Part shown: piece after piece, positions 31,628-40,293 of the stretch
Layout: each line of letters opens with the position of its first letter
How positions within the stretch are numbered: position 1 is the stretch's first letter
NCBI GenBank assembly: GCA_003241785.1
Contig: QFPW01000026.1
Location: 1-44,215 of the forward strand
Direction of reading: 5' to 3'
Origin: Rhodovulum sulfidophilum
GTDB taxonomy: Bacteria > Pseudomonadota > Alphaproteobacteria > Rhodobacterales > Rhodobacteraceae
DNA: 44,215 nucleotides
Notes under the pieces: generated by a model
What the model was told of the DNA's origin: nothing
The model's input: only the letters and a program-made list of their open reading frames with translations
Database searches by the model: none
Made by a program: the position numbers and the translations under genes

Positions 31628-32602
31628 TCAGGCCCGGAAGCGCCGCCGGAACGCGTTCGGAGTCAGCCCGACGATCCGGGTGAACACCTTCCGGAACGCG
31701 CTCGGGTCGGCGTAGCCGACCTCGCAGGCGATCCGGTCGACCGGCAGCGTGCTGAACTGCAGCCGCTCCTGCGCCCGGGAGATCCTGAGGCGCTGGCAGT
31801 ATTCGGTCGAGGTGAGGCCGGTCGCCTTCTGGAAGCGGCGCAGGAAGGTGCGCTCCTCGAGGCCCGCCTTCGCCGCGAGCACCGGCAGGCTGGTGTCCGG
31901 GTCCTCGGCCGCCTGAAGCCAGCGCTGCGCCTTCAGCACCGCCGCGTCGCCATGGGTCAGCCTCGGCGAGAAGACGCTGTAGTAGCGCTGCTCGCGCCCG
32001 GGCGGGTCGACCAGGAAATGGCGCGCTGTCTCCATCATGATCGTCGGCCCGAAGAACCGGTCGATCAGCTTCAGGCCGAGGTCGGTCCAGGCCATGACGC
32101 CGCCCGCGGTGATCACGTCGCCATCGTCGATGAGCAGCCGGTCGGTCTCGATCCGCGCCACGTCCGGGCACCGCGCCCGCAGCAGGTCGCCGTATTCCCA
32201 ATGGGTGGTGACGGTCCGCCCGGCGAGCACGCCGGAAGCCGCGAGCAGGAGCGCCCCGGCGCAGACCGAGGACAGGACGACCCCGCGCCGATGCTGCTCC
32301 CGCAGCCAGTCGGCGTAGCGCGCGGCGGTCTCGGGCGAGATCGGATCGCCGAGCGCGGGCGGCAGGATGAGGACGCTCGGCGCGTCGCCTTTGTCCGGGC
32401 CGGTGTCGAAGATCCGCGTCGGCCTTTCCGGCTCGCCCGCCAGGTCCCAGTGGCTGACGCGCAGGATCGGCCCCGCGTCCCCGGCGCGCTTCGCCCGCGC
32501 GAAGCGCGCCGCCACGTCGAAGAGATCCGTCAGGCCCAGCACCGCCGCCATCTGCGCGCCGGGGTATCGGATGATGCCGATCTCGGGGAGGTCCGTCTGC
32601 AT
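31628..32602 (-). CDS. GlxA-family AraC-type transcriptional regulator
   Basis: 324 residues. The N-terminal DJ-1/PfpI domain (about 8-190) holds the nucleophile-elbow-like LSSVCAGALLLAASGVLAGR and THW segment, as in GlxA regulators of amino-acid-type compounds. The C-terminal AraC domain (about 215-322) has two HTH motifs: LPVLAAKAGLEERTFLRRFQKATG, then RIACEVGYADPSAFRKVF, with the final GLTPNAFRRRF. It diverges from the isochorismatase-like hydrolase with 105 bases between, a frequent pairing, so that gene is the likely target. Confidence 0.88.
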   Translation of the reverse strand: MQTDLPEIGIIRYPGAQMAAVLGLTDLFDVAARFARAKRAGDAGPILRVSHWDLAGEPERPTRIFDTGPDKGDAPSVLILPPALGDPISPETAARYADWLREQHRRGVVLSSVCAGALLLAASGVLAGRTVTTHWEYGDLLRARCPDVARIETDRLLIDDGDVITAGGVMAWTDLGLKLIDRFFGPTIMMETARHFLVDPPGREQRYYSVFSPRLTHGDAAVLKAQRWLQAAEDPDTSLPVLAAKAGLEERTFLRRFQKATGLTSTEYCQRLRISRAQERLQFSTLPVDRIACEVGYADPSAFRKVFTRIVGLTPNAFRRRFRA

Positions 32603-32707
32603 TATGTCGGTCTCGCCCCCGTTTCTGTCGGCCGCGCCACTTCTTGTCGAGGTTCCGGCGCGGCATATCCAGACCTATCAACCCGTCCCGGACAGGAGAA
32701 GGACGTC

Positions 32708-33256
32708 ATGAGCAAGCGCGCGGTGGTGGTCGTCGATCTGCAGAACGACTATTGGCCCTCGGGGAGGTGGCCGCTCGAGGGGATCGAGCAAGCCTCGGCG
32801 AACGCGGCCCGGGTGATCGACGCGGCCCGCGCGGCCGGCGATCTGGTCGTCCATGTCCGGCACGAATTCGCGGACGCCGGCGCCCCGTTCTTCGCCCCGG
32901 GCTCGGAGGGCGCCGAGATCAACGCCGCGGTCCGGCCGATCGCGGACGAGACGGTCATCCTGAAGCATCATCCGAATTCCTTCCGGGAAACCGATCTCGA
33001 GCGCACGCTGGACGCCAACGGGGTCGAGGAGGTCGTCGTCGTGGGCGCGATGAGCCACATGTGCATCGCCGCCACCGGGCGCGCCGCCTCGGAGCTCGGC
33101 TACAAGACCGTCGTCGTGCAGGACGCCTGCGCGACGCGCGCCGACGCCTTCGGCGGGGTCGATGTGCCCGCCGCCCAGGTGCACGCGGCGAACATGTCGG
33201 CGCTGGCCTTCGCCTATGCCGAGGTGGTCGACACCGGCGACTTCCTCGCGCGCTGA
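32708..33256 (+). CDS. Isochorismatase-like cysteine hydrolase
   Basis: 182 residues, alone covering the family domain. The catalytic triad is Asp10 (VVDLQND), Lys86 (ILKHHPNSF) and Cys119 (GAMSHMCIAATGR), with the cis-peptide before Met115/Ser116. Homologues hydrolyse amides such as nicotinamide, N-carbamoyl compounds or ureidoacrylate. GGAGAAGG precedes the ATG. Divergence from a GlxA-type regulator suggests inducible expression on a small nitrogen compound. The substrate is not deducible. Confidence 0.9.
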   Translation: MSKRAVVVVDLQNDYWPSGRWPLEGIEQASANAARVIDAARAAGDLVVHVRHEFADAGAPFFAPGSEGAEINAAVRPIADETVILKHHPNSFRETDLERTLDANGVEEVVVVGAMSHMCIAATGRAASELGYKTVVVQDACATRADAFGGVDVPAAQVHAANMSALAFAYAEVVDTGDFLAR

Positions 33257-33272
33257 GCCGGTCGCGCCCGGT

Positions 33273-34949
33273 TCAGGCGGCGGGCTCCGCGAGCGGAACC
33301 GGGGCCGCGAGCTCGATCGCGAGCTCGCGCGTCACCGACAGGACGAAGAGCAGGATCCGCTCCTGTTCCGCAAGGAAGGCGGGGGCGTCGGTCCCGGGCA
33401 CCCGCGCCTGGATCCGGAGCTCGATCCGGCCCGGGATCATGCCGGTGACGAAGACGCGCGGCCAGCCCTCCGCGCGCTCGATCCGCGGGTTCTCGTCGAG
33501 CTCGGCCCGGATCCGCCGTAGCAGTTCCCGGACCAGCTCCGGCGGGGTCGAATCGCGGATCGCGATGGTCTGGTCGAGCAGCCAGGATTCGCGCATCGTG
33601 TAGTTGACGATATGGGACCGGGCGAGATCGGCGTTCGGCACCGTGTAGAGCGTGCCGTCCTGCGCCCGCAGCCGGCTCGACCGCGGCCCGATCCGCTCCA
33701 CGGACGCGGCTTGGCCGTCGAACAGGATGTGATCGCCGATCCGGAACGGCCGGTCCGCGAACAGGGTCACGCCCGCGAGCAGGTTCTCGAGCGTCGATTG
33801 CGAGGCGAGCGCGACGGCGATGCCGCCGAAGCCAAGGCCCGCGATCAGGCCCATCGCCGGGATTCCGATCGCGTCGGCGCCGAGCACGAGCACCGTGCCG
33901 GCGGCGAGAAGGCCGACGATGCGGGCCATCAGCCGCAACAGATGGGTGTCGGCGCCGGCGGAGGCGCGCGGCGACCGCGCGATCGCCTCCGCCAGAAGAT
34001 GGATCAGCAGCCAGACGAGCCAGGCCCCGCTCGCGTAGCGCACCAGGGTCGAGAACATGAGCTCGCCCGCCGCGAAGCTCCCGGTCGGGTTGATCTGCGA
34101 CGCGATGAACCAGTCGCTGACCTGGAGCAGCGCGAGGATGCCGACCGGCGCCGCCGCGTGCCACAGGATGCGCCGCGGACCCGGCAGCTCCCGGGCCCGG
34201 TGGTGGGTCAGCAGGGTCCAGCACAGCGCCACGATCGCGAAGACGCCCATGATGAGCGCGTTCGCGAGGATCTTCCACGCCGGTGTCCCGAAGCGGCTCT
34301 GCTTCAGCGCGGCGGGGATCGCGGCAACGAATTCCTCCGAGATCAGCGGGCCGGTCGCGTTGATCTGGTCCTCGTGGTAGTTCGGATACGTCCCGGACCC
34401 CGGCGGCGTCGCCTGGATCAGGTCCTCGTATTGGCGCGGAAGGGTCGCGAGGCTCTCGGCCGTGAAGAGATAGTTTCCGCCGTGAAGGCCGTCGTCGATA
34501 TAGGCGATCTGGATCTCCGTGCCTGGGATCGTCCAGGTCAGAGGCGGCGCGGCCTCGCCGGATGGCCCCATGTCGTGGCCGGCGAGGGGCGGGCCCGGGA
34601 TCTCGGCCGGGTCGATCGGCGGCAGACGCGCCAGTATGTCACGCAGATACCCGATCGCCGCGTTGCCCGTCTTGACGCGCGTCGAGTCGGGCAGGTCGTC
34701 GAGATCCATCAGCCGCCGCGCCTGCGCGAGCTCGCGCCGCATCAGTCGGACCTTGTCGACGGTCTTGTCGGCGACGTAGTCCCCGTAGAGCCGCTCGATC
34801 TCGTCGGTCGCCGCGAGAAAGGACAGGAACGTATCCCGCGGGCTCGATCGGTTGATCGGCGTGATCGCGAAGCCCGCGGTATCCGCGCCGACCTGGACCG
34901 GGCCGGCCAGGAACAGCAGGAGCAGGAGCAGCAGCGGACGGAGTTGCAC
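33273..34949 (-). CDS. MscS-family mechanosensitive ion channel
   Basis: 558 residues from the GTG at 34949, chosen because AAGGAA lies seven bases before it and a clean signal sequence (QLRPLLLLLLLFLAG) follows. A large periplasmic domain covers about 25-225. It is followed by about five membrane helices and the MscS pore helix and beta domain: GLGFGGIAVALASQSTLENLLAG (about 370-392), then ADRPFRIGDHI and VPNADLA. The C-terminal alpha/beta part is short. It would release solutes on hypo-osmotic shock. It converges with the isochorismatase-like gene 16 bases away. Confidence 0.87.
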   Translation of the reverse strand: MQLRPLLLLLLLFLAGPVQVGADTAGFAITPINRSSPRDTFLSFLAATDEIERLYGDYVADKTVDKVRLMRRELAQARRLMDLDDLPDSTRVKTGNAAIGYLRDILARLPPIDPAEIPGPPLAGHDMGPSGEAAPPLTWTIPGTEIQIAYIDDGLHGGNYLFTAESLATLPRQYEDLIQATPPGSGTYPNYHEDQINATGPLISEEFVAAIPAALKQSRFGTPAWKILANALIMGVFAIVALCWTLLTHHRARELPGPRRILWHAAAPVGILALLQVSDWFIASQINPTGSFAAGELMFSTLVRYASGAWLVWLLIHLLAEAIARSPRASAGADTHLLRLMARIVGLLAAGTVLVLGADAIGIPAMGLIAGLGFGGIAVALASQSTLENLLAGVTLFADRPFRIGDHILFDGQAASVERIGPRSSRLRAQDGTLYTVPNADLARSHIVNYTMRESWLLDQTIAIRDSTPPELVRELLRRIRAELDENPRIERAEGWPRVFVTGMIPGRIELRIQARVPGTDAPAFLAEQERILLFVLSVTRELAIELAAPVPLAEPAA

Positions 34950-35270
34950 GAACGATTCCTTGCCAAGCGGGGCGCGTCGGCGGGAGCGGGTCCCTCGGCC
35001 CTTTGTGTCCGCCAAAGCGGGCCTTGTCGATCCGCTAGCGCGTCCGGATTTCACCCCATGGTTGCCTTTGCCCGCCCGCTTCGGCACGCCGGAGGCGGGC
35101 CGCCGGCGAAGATCTCGCCGGTGATCTCCAGAGGGTCGCCTTTTGGCGGTGTCCGGCGCGTCATGGCGGTTGACATCAATTGAAAACGCGTGAAATTGTC
35201 GTCACGACTTGGCAACGCGTCTCCTATCGAAGGATAGAGGCGTGGATATCCGTTAATTGGAGCTCCGACG
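34950..35270. promoter_or_regulatory. Gene-free divergent region between MscS and amide hydrolase genes
   Basis: No gene is supported in these 321 bases. The right part is AT-richer and holds TTGACA (35170-35175), two copies of AACGCGT (35185-35191 and 35214-35220, 29-base step) and a small dyad CTATC-GAAG-GATAG at about 35232-35245. These are candidates for a promoter and operator of the rightward glutamate-decarboxylase gene set. No perfect -10 was found. Confidence 0.4.
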
Positions 35271-36386
35271 ATGTGTACTTCGCTGATCTATCGTGATACA
35301 GCGGATAAGGTGTATTTTGGCCGGACTCTGGAGCTGACGACGGATCTGCCCTACGGGATCGTCTACGTGCCGCCGGGCGCGGCCTTTTCCTCCGAGCTCG
35401 CCGACCATCCCGCGGCCAAGTACGCCGGAAAGTACGGCTTCATCGCCGTGGCGATGCCTGCTCGCATTCCGACCGCCGCCGCGCCGCTCGGCTTCGCCGA
35501 CTTCAAGGCGCTCGAAGGGATGAACGACCAGGGCCTGACCTTCAGCCTCCTGTCCTATCCGGCCGCGGCGGGCACCGAGGCGAAGGTCGCCACCACCCAG
35601 GCGGTGCTCTCCGCCTCCGATCTCGGCTCCTGGGCGCTCAGCCAGTTCGCCACCGTCGCCGAGGTGAAGGAGGGGCTCGCCGCGCAGCCGGTGATGCTCG
35701 AGGCGCTGGCGCTGCTCGGCGGCGTGGTGTCGCCGTTCCATTACGTGGTCCACGACGCCGCCGGCGCCGCCTTCGTGATCGAATTCGACCACGGCGAGAT
35801 GACGACCTACGACAATCCCGTGGGCGTCATGACGAACGGTCCCCAGTTCAGCTGGCACCTGACGAATCTCGGCAACTACACCCATCTCGGCAACGTCGAC
35901 AAATCGAGCGGGACGTTCGGCGACTTCAAGGTCGCCCAGCCCGATTCCGGTATCGCGACGGCCGGCCTGCCGGCGTCGAACACCTCGGTCGGCCGCTTCG
36001 TGCGCGCCGCCTTCTACGCGCATTTCACCGAGAAGGCGGACAGCCCCGATCTCGCCGTTCAGACGCTCGCGCATATCATGAACAACTTCGACCGGCCGCG
36101 CGGCGTGTCGATCGACTATCCGAGCGGCGGTGGCGGGCATCTCGAGGTCGCGGGCCTCCAGTCGGATTCGAAGACCGCCTACGCGACCGAGTTCACCTGC
36201 TGGACCAACCTGTCGGATCTCGACCGCAAGCAGTTCTTCCTGCGCACCTATAGCGGACTGAACTTCACCCGGTTCGACCTGGCGGCGCTGGCCGGGACCG
36301 ACGGTCCGCGGCTGCTGCCGATCCAGAAGATCGACGCGATCGGCGGCGACGCGACCGACGCGCTCAGGCAGGCGAAGGCGGCCTAA
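35271..36386 (+). CDS. Ntn-hydrolase, choloylglycine/penicillin V acylase family (linear amide C-N hydrolase)
   Basis: 371 residues. It begins MCTSLIYRDTADKVYFGRTLEL; removal of Met exposes Cys2 as the N-terminal nucleophile, with Arg18 in GRTLEL in the expected place. VMTNGPQFSWHLTNL carries the Asn of the oxyanion site, and NTSVGRFVRA the later Arg. No signal peptide, so it is cytoplasmic unless Cys2 is otherwise exposed. Family members cleave conjugated bile salts, penicillin V or N-acyl amino acids. Beside glutamate decarboxylase, an N-acyl- or amide-derived glutamate substrate is an attractive but unproven idea. TTGGAG precedes the ATG. Confidence 0.88.
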   Translation: MCTSLIYRDTADKVYFGRTLELTTDLPYGIVYVPPGAAFSSELADHPAAKYAGKYGFIAVAMPARIPTAAAPLGFADFKALEGMNDQGLTFSLLSYPAAAGTEAKVATTQAVLSASDLGSWALSQFATVAEVKEGLAAQPVMLEALALLGGVVSPFHYVVHDAAGAAFVIEFDHGEMTTYDNPVGVMTNGPQFSWHLTNLGNYTHLGNVDKSSGTFGDFKVAQPDSGIATAGLPASNTSVGRFVRAAFYAHFTEKADSPDLAVQTLAHIMNNFDRPRGVSIDYPSGGGGHLEVAGLQSDSKTAYATEFTCWTNLSDLDRKQFFLRTYSGLNFTRFDLAALAGTDGPRLLPIQKIDAIGGDATDALRQAKAA

Positions 36387-36419
36387 GCGCGCCGGCTTTC
36401 CGGATCCTCGAGCGATGCG

Positions 36420-36463
36420 CGGGCCTTCGGGCCCGAATGTGTGTCGGCGCCCCCGGAGGCGCC
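36420..36463 (+). promoter_or_regulatory. Two tandem hairpins upstream of the glutamate decarboxylase gene
   Basis: CGGGCC-TTCG-GGCCCG (36420-36435) is a C(UUCG)G tetraloop hairpin. GGCGCC-N6-GGCGCC (36446-36463) follows. Together they fill the gap between the amide hydrolase stop and the GAD ribosome binding site (AAGGAG at 36471). They could attenuate read-through, stabilise one mRNA part or gate translation. Confidence 0.45.
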
Positions 36464-36482
36464 CGATGAGAAGGAGATAGAG

Positions 36483-37877
36483 GTGAGCGAGGATATTCCC
36501 GGCGGTCGCGACGATCTCGAGGACGAGATCTATGGCGCCCGTGATCTTGCCCTGGCGCTGCCGAAGGCGATCTTCCCGCAGGTCGAACGCGACCCGCGGC
36601 GGGTCTACGCCGAGGTCAAGGACGAGCTCATGCTCGACGGCAACTCGCGCCAGAACCTGGCCACCTTCTGCCAGACCTGGGAGGAGCCGGAGATCCATCA
36701 GCTGATGGATGACTGCATCGACAAGAACATGATCGACAAGGACGAGTATCCGCAGACCGCCGAGATCGAGGCGCGCTGCGTGCGGATGCTCGCGAACCTC
36801 TGGAACGCGCCCGAGGGCGTGGCCACCGGCACCTCGACCACCGGGTCGAGCGAGGCCGCGATGCTGGGCGGCCTCGCGATGAAGCGTCGCTGGGAGGCCC
36901 GCCAGAAGGCGGCCGGCAAGCCGATCGACAAGCCGAACCTCGTCACCGGCCCGGTGCAGATCTGCTGGCACAAGTTCACCCGCTACTGGGACATCGAGCA
37001 TCGCGAGATCCCGATGGAGAACGGCCGGCTCCTGATGACGCCGGAAGAGGCGCTGAAATACTGCGACGAGAACACGATCGGCGTGGTGCCGACGCTCGGC
37101 GTGACCTTTACCGGTGAGTACGAGCCGGTGAAGGCGGTCAGCGACGCGCTCGACAAGTACCAGGCGGAGACGGGGATCGACATTCCGATCCACGTCGACG
37201 GCGCCTCGGGCGGGTTTCTGGCCCCCTTCTGCGCGCCGGACCTCGAATGGGACTTCCGCCTGCCGCGGGTGAAGTCGATCAACGCCTCGGGCCACAAGTT
37301 CGGCCTCGCCCCGCTCGGCTGCGGCTGGGTGATGTGGCGCGAGGAAGCCGACCTGCCCGAGAGCATGGTGTTCTGGGTGAACTACCTCGGCGGCAACATG
37401 CGCGACATCGCGCTGAACTTCTCGCGCCCCGGCGGGCAGATCGTCTGCCAGTACTACAACTTCCTGCGCCTCGGCCGCGACGGCTACCGCAAGGTGCATT
37501 CCGCCTGCTACGCGACCGCGAAGCACTTCGCCGAGAAGATCGGCGCGATGGGGCCGTTCGACGTCATCTACGACGGCGACATGGCGCGCGGCATTCCGGC
37601 GGTGTCCTGGAAGATCAAGCAGGGCTTCGACACCAAGGGCTACACGCTCTTCGACCTCGCGGACCGGCTCCGTGTGCGCGGCTGGCAGGTGCCGGCCTAC
37701 ACGCTGCCGGCGCATTGCGAGGATCAGGCGATCCAGCGGATCCTGGTGCGCAACGGGGTCAGCTTCGACCTCTGCGAGCTGCTGATCGCCGACATCGAGG
37801 CGGCGCTCAAGCATTTCGCGGCCCATCCGGTCCAGACCCCGCTGACCAGCGAGGAAGCCTCCGGCTTCCACCACTGA
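36483..37877 (+). CDS. gadB: Glutamate decarboxylase (PLP-dependent, GadB type)
   Basis: 464 residues from the GTG at 36483, preferred over the GTG 14 codons earlier because AAGGAGAT is well spaced and the length then matches E. coli GadB (466). PLP-domain marks: TSTTGSSEAAM, HVDGASGG (Asp239) and Lys272 in SGHKFG for the internal aldimine. The chain ends in ...GFHH; in E. coli GadB a penultimate histidine closes the active site at neutral pH, so similar pH control is plausible. It converts glutamate to GABA, consuming a proton. No GadC glutamate/GABA antiporter gene is nearby. Confidence 0.95.
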   Translation: MSEDIPGGRDDLEDEIYGARDLALALPKAIFPQVERDPRRVYAEVKDELMLDGNSRQNLATFCQTWEEPEIHQLMDDCIDKNMIDKDEYPQTAEIEARCVRMLANLWNAPEGVATGTSTTGSSEAAMLGGLAMKRRWEARQKAAGKPIDKPNLVTGPVQICWHKFTRYWDIEHREIPMENGRLLMTPEEALKYCDENTIGVVPTLGVTFTGEYEPVKAVSDALDKYQAETGIDIPIHVDGASGGFLAPFCAPDLEWDFRLPRVKSINASGHKFGLAPLGCGWVMWREEADLPESMVFWVNYLGGNMRDIALNFSRPGGQIVCQYYNFLRLGRDGYRKVHSACYATAKHFAEKIGAMGPFDVIYDGDMARGIPAVSWKIKQGFDTKGYTLFDLADRLRVRGWQVPAYTLPAHCEDQAIQRILVRNGVSFDLCELLIADIEAALKHFAAHPVQTPLTSEEASGFHH

Positions 37878-37917
37878 GGCGCGCGATGCCGGATCGTTTC
37901 CCGCTGGATCGGCGGTC

Positions 37918-38793
37918 GTGAGCCGGCATCTCCCGGGCGCCGGCGACGCCGGGGCGCGGACCGAGGGGCCCTGGCCCTTCGTCACCCTGCGCAGCTACAC
38001 CCATCTCGGGCGGCACCTGCTCTGGCGTGCGCGCCAGTCCAGGAAGGGACTCCTGCCGGCCGAACGCGGGCAGGAGGGCGCCGCCACGCCGCTGTGGCAG
38101 GCGCGGGGCTACAACTGGCTGACCGGGCTCTTCTTCAGCGTCGGCTCGCTGCTCTTCATGCTCGGCGCGACCTTCTCGGTCATGCCGCCGTCGGGACCGT
38201 GGACGCCCTCGGGCTATGTGACGAGCCTCGTCTTCTTCGCGGGCTCGATCCCGTTCACCACGGCGGGCTACATGCAGCTGTTCCAGGCGGCCAACGCGCC
38301 GGAATTCCGCGAGGGTCCCGCCGGGACGACGCGCCGCCGGGGAGTGTCGCTGATCGGCTGGCACCCGAGAAGCCTCGGCTGGCTCAGCGCCTTCGCCCAG
38401 TTCATCGGAACGGTGGCGTTCAATTTCAACACCTTCGACGGGATCCATCCCGACCCGACGTGGTACGAGCAGGATCTCGCGATCTGGACCCCGGGGCTGA
38501 TCGGCTCGATCCTGTTCCTTGTCTCCGGCTATCTCGCCTTCATCGAGACCTGCCACGGCTACTGGGCCTGGCGCCCGCGCGAGCTCGACTGGTGGATCGT
38601 CTTCGTCAACCTGCTGGGTTGCGTCTTCTTCATGACCGCGGGCATCCTCGCCTATGTCCCGAGCGGCGCCGAACCCGGCTGGATCGCGGTGGCGGCGAAT
38701 GTGCATCTCTGGCTCGGCGCGCTCGGCTTCCTGATCGGCGCCCTGCTCCTCATGCGCGAGAGCGCCCAAGCGAAGCCGGCGAGCGATGACTAG
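37918..38793 (+). CDS. Multi-pass membrane protein of unknown function
   Basis: 291 residues from a GTG at 37918; no ATG fits better. A basic N-terminal 60 residues precede about six hydrophobic segments (around 67-90, 100-122, 150-172, 190-210, 222-245 and 255-278). Conserved-looking features are GYNWLTGLFFSVGSLLFMLG, FNFNTFDGIHPDPTWYEQD and ETCHGYWAWRPRELDW. I do not recognise a transporter family; YrhK-like or other small integral proteins are possible. It lies 40 bases after gadB and 18 bases before the amidohydrolase, so it is in the same operon and might handle GABA, glutamate or a proton-linked solute. Confidence 0.75.
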   Translation: MSRHLPGAGDAGARTEGPWPFVTLRSYTHLGRHLLWRARQSRKGLLPAERGQEGAATPLWQARGYNWLTGLFFSVGSLLFMLGATFSVMPPSGPWTPSGYVTSLVFFAGSIPFTTAGYMQLFQAANAPEFREGPAGTTRRRGVSLIGWHPRSLGWLSAFAQFIGTVAFNFNTFDGIHPDPTWYEQDLAIWTPGLIGSILFLVSGYLAFIETCHGYWAWRPRELDWWIVFVNLLGCVFFMTAGILAYVPSGAEPGWIAVAANVHLWLGALGFLIGALLLMRESAQAKPASDD

Positions 38794-38811
38794 CAACGGG
38801 AGCGACCAGAG

Positions 38812-40278
38812 ATGAGCCATTGCGCCTGCGGGAACCATCACGCGGAGCCTCTGGGCCTGCCGACGCGGGGCTGCATGTGCGGCGCGCCGGTGACGCTCGC
38901 CGCCTATCGGCGGCTCGAAGCCGACCTGTCGCGGCGGGAGCTGCTCGGCGGGATCGGCGCGACCCTCGGTCTCTTCGCGGGCTTCGGGCTGGCGCCGCGC
39001 CGCGCCTGGGGGCAGGAGGACGCCCGGCCGCTTCTGCTCGCCAATCTCCGGCTTTTCGATGGCGCGGAGCTCCGGCTGCGCGAGGACGTCGACGTCCTGA
39101 TCGAGAACGGCCGCGTCGCCGCGCTGCCGCCGCGCGGGCGGGGGCCGGCGGAGGCGCGGGTGATCGACTGCGGGGGCAGGGCGGTCATCCCGGGCCTCAT
39201 CGACGCGCATTGGCACGCGACGCTCTGCAACGTCACGGTCCAGACCGCGATGACGGCCGAGATCAGCTACATCCACATGAAGGCGGCGCAGGAGGCGGGG
39301 GCGACGCTCCTGCGCGGCTTCACCACGATCCGCGACACCGGCGGACCGGCCTTCGGGCTGAAGCGCGCGATCGACGAGGGCGTGGTCGCGGGGCCGCGCA
39401 TCTTCCCCTCGGGCGCGATGATCTCCCAGACCGGGGGGCACGGCGATTTCCGCTCGATCCACGAGCTGCCGAAGCGGCCCGACGATCTCGCCTATACCGA
39501 CGAGGTCGGGGTCTCGGCGATCGCCGACGGCGCCGATCAGGTGCTGCTTCGCGCGCGCGAGCAGCTGATGCGGGGCGCGAGCCAGATCAAGGTCATGGCC
39601 GGCGGCGGCGTCGCCTCGTCCTACGACCCGCTCGACACGGTCCAGTATACCGACGCCGAGCTCAGCGCGGCCGTGGCGGCGGCCGAGGACTGGAACACCT
39701 ATGTCTGCGCCCATGTCTACACGCCGCGCGCGATCCAGCGCTGTGTCCGGGCCGGCGTGAAGAGCATCGAGCACGGCCAGCTCGCCGACGAGGAAACCGT
39801 GCGGATGATGGCCGACGCCGGCGTCTTCTGGAGCTTGCAGCCCTTCCTCGCCGACGAGGATTCGAACCAGTATCCGACCGAGGCGCAGCGCGCGCAGCAG
39901 CGGCGCGTGGCCGAGGGCACGGTGCGGGCCTATGAATGGGCGCGGAAATACCAGGTGCCGATCGCCTTCGGGACCGACAGCCTGCTCAATCCGGCGACGA
40001 CCAGGACCCAGGGCAAGCAGCTCGCGAAGACCGCCGCGCTGATGGGAAGCCCGCTCGAGGCGCTCAGGGTCGCGACCGGCGGCAACGGCGCGCTGCTCGC
40101 GCTGTCGGGGCCGCGCGCGCCCTATGAGGGGCCGCTGGGCGTGATCGCCCCGGGCGCGCTCGCCGACGTGCTGGTGGTCGATGGCGATCCGGAAAAGGAC
40201 CTGGAATTCCTCGCGACGCCGGAGACGTCGCTGCGCCTGATCCTGAAGGGCGGTCAGGTCCACAAGGACACGCTCTGA
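38812..40278 (+). CDS. Metal-dependent amidohydrolase with Cys/His-rich N-terminus and Tat-like signal
   Basis: 488 residues. The amidohydrolase barrel (about 73-488) shows the metal motif DAHWH (His133, His135), Lys260 (QIKVMAGGGV), His301, His321 (IEHGQL) and Asp389 (FGTDSL), as in imidazolonepropionase-like/Xaa-Pro dipeptidase-type enzymes. It is preceded by an SRRELLGG twin-arginine motif (40-47) with a hydrophobic stretch to about 63, and a cleavable-looking AWG. Oddly the Tat motif follows a 39-residue leader with C4, C6, H9, H10, C21 and C23, a possible metal site. It is the last gene of the gadB operon. Substrates of the group are cyclic amides or dipeptides. Confidence 0.88.
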   Translation: MSHCACGNHHAEPLGLPTRGCMCGAPVTLAAYRRLEADLSRRELLGGIGATLGLFAGFGLAPRRAWGQEDARPLLLANLRLFDGAELRLREDVDVLIENGRVAALPPRGRGPAEARVIDCGGRAVIPGLIDAHWHATLCNVTVQTAMTAEISYIHMKAAQEAGATLLRGFTTIRDTGGPAFGLKRAIDEGVVAGPRIFPSGAMISQTGGHGDFRSIHELPKRPDDLAYTDEVGVSAIADGADQVLLRAREQLMRGASQIKVMAGGGVASSYDPLDTVQYTDAELSAAVAAAEDWNTYVCAHVYTPRAIQRCVRAGVKSIEHGQLADEETVRMMADAGVFWSLQPFLADEDSNQYPTEAQRAQQRRVAEGTVRAYEWARKYQVPIAFGTDSLLNPATTRTQGKQLAKTAALMGSPLEALRVATGGNGALLALSGPRAPYEGPLGVIAPGALADVLVVDGDPEKDLEFLATPETSLRLILKGGQVHKDTL

Positions 40279-40293
40279 GCGGCGCGCTCCCGG

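Noticed and set aside
31625..31630. TGATCA shared by the two convergent stop codons as a regulatory site
   Set aside because: A six-base palindrome arises automatically when two stops TGA abut tail to tail; noted as compact gene packing only.
34980..35087. An N-terminally extended MscS protein starting at the ATG at 35087
   Set aside because: The extension is basic and lacks a signal sequence, and the GTG at 34949 has a good binding site directly before a clear signal peptide.
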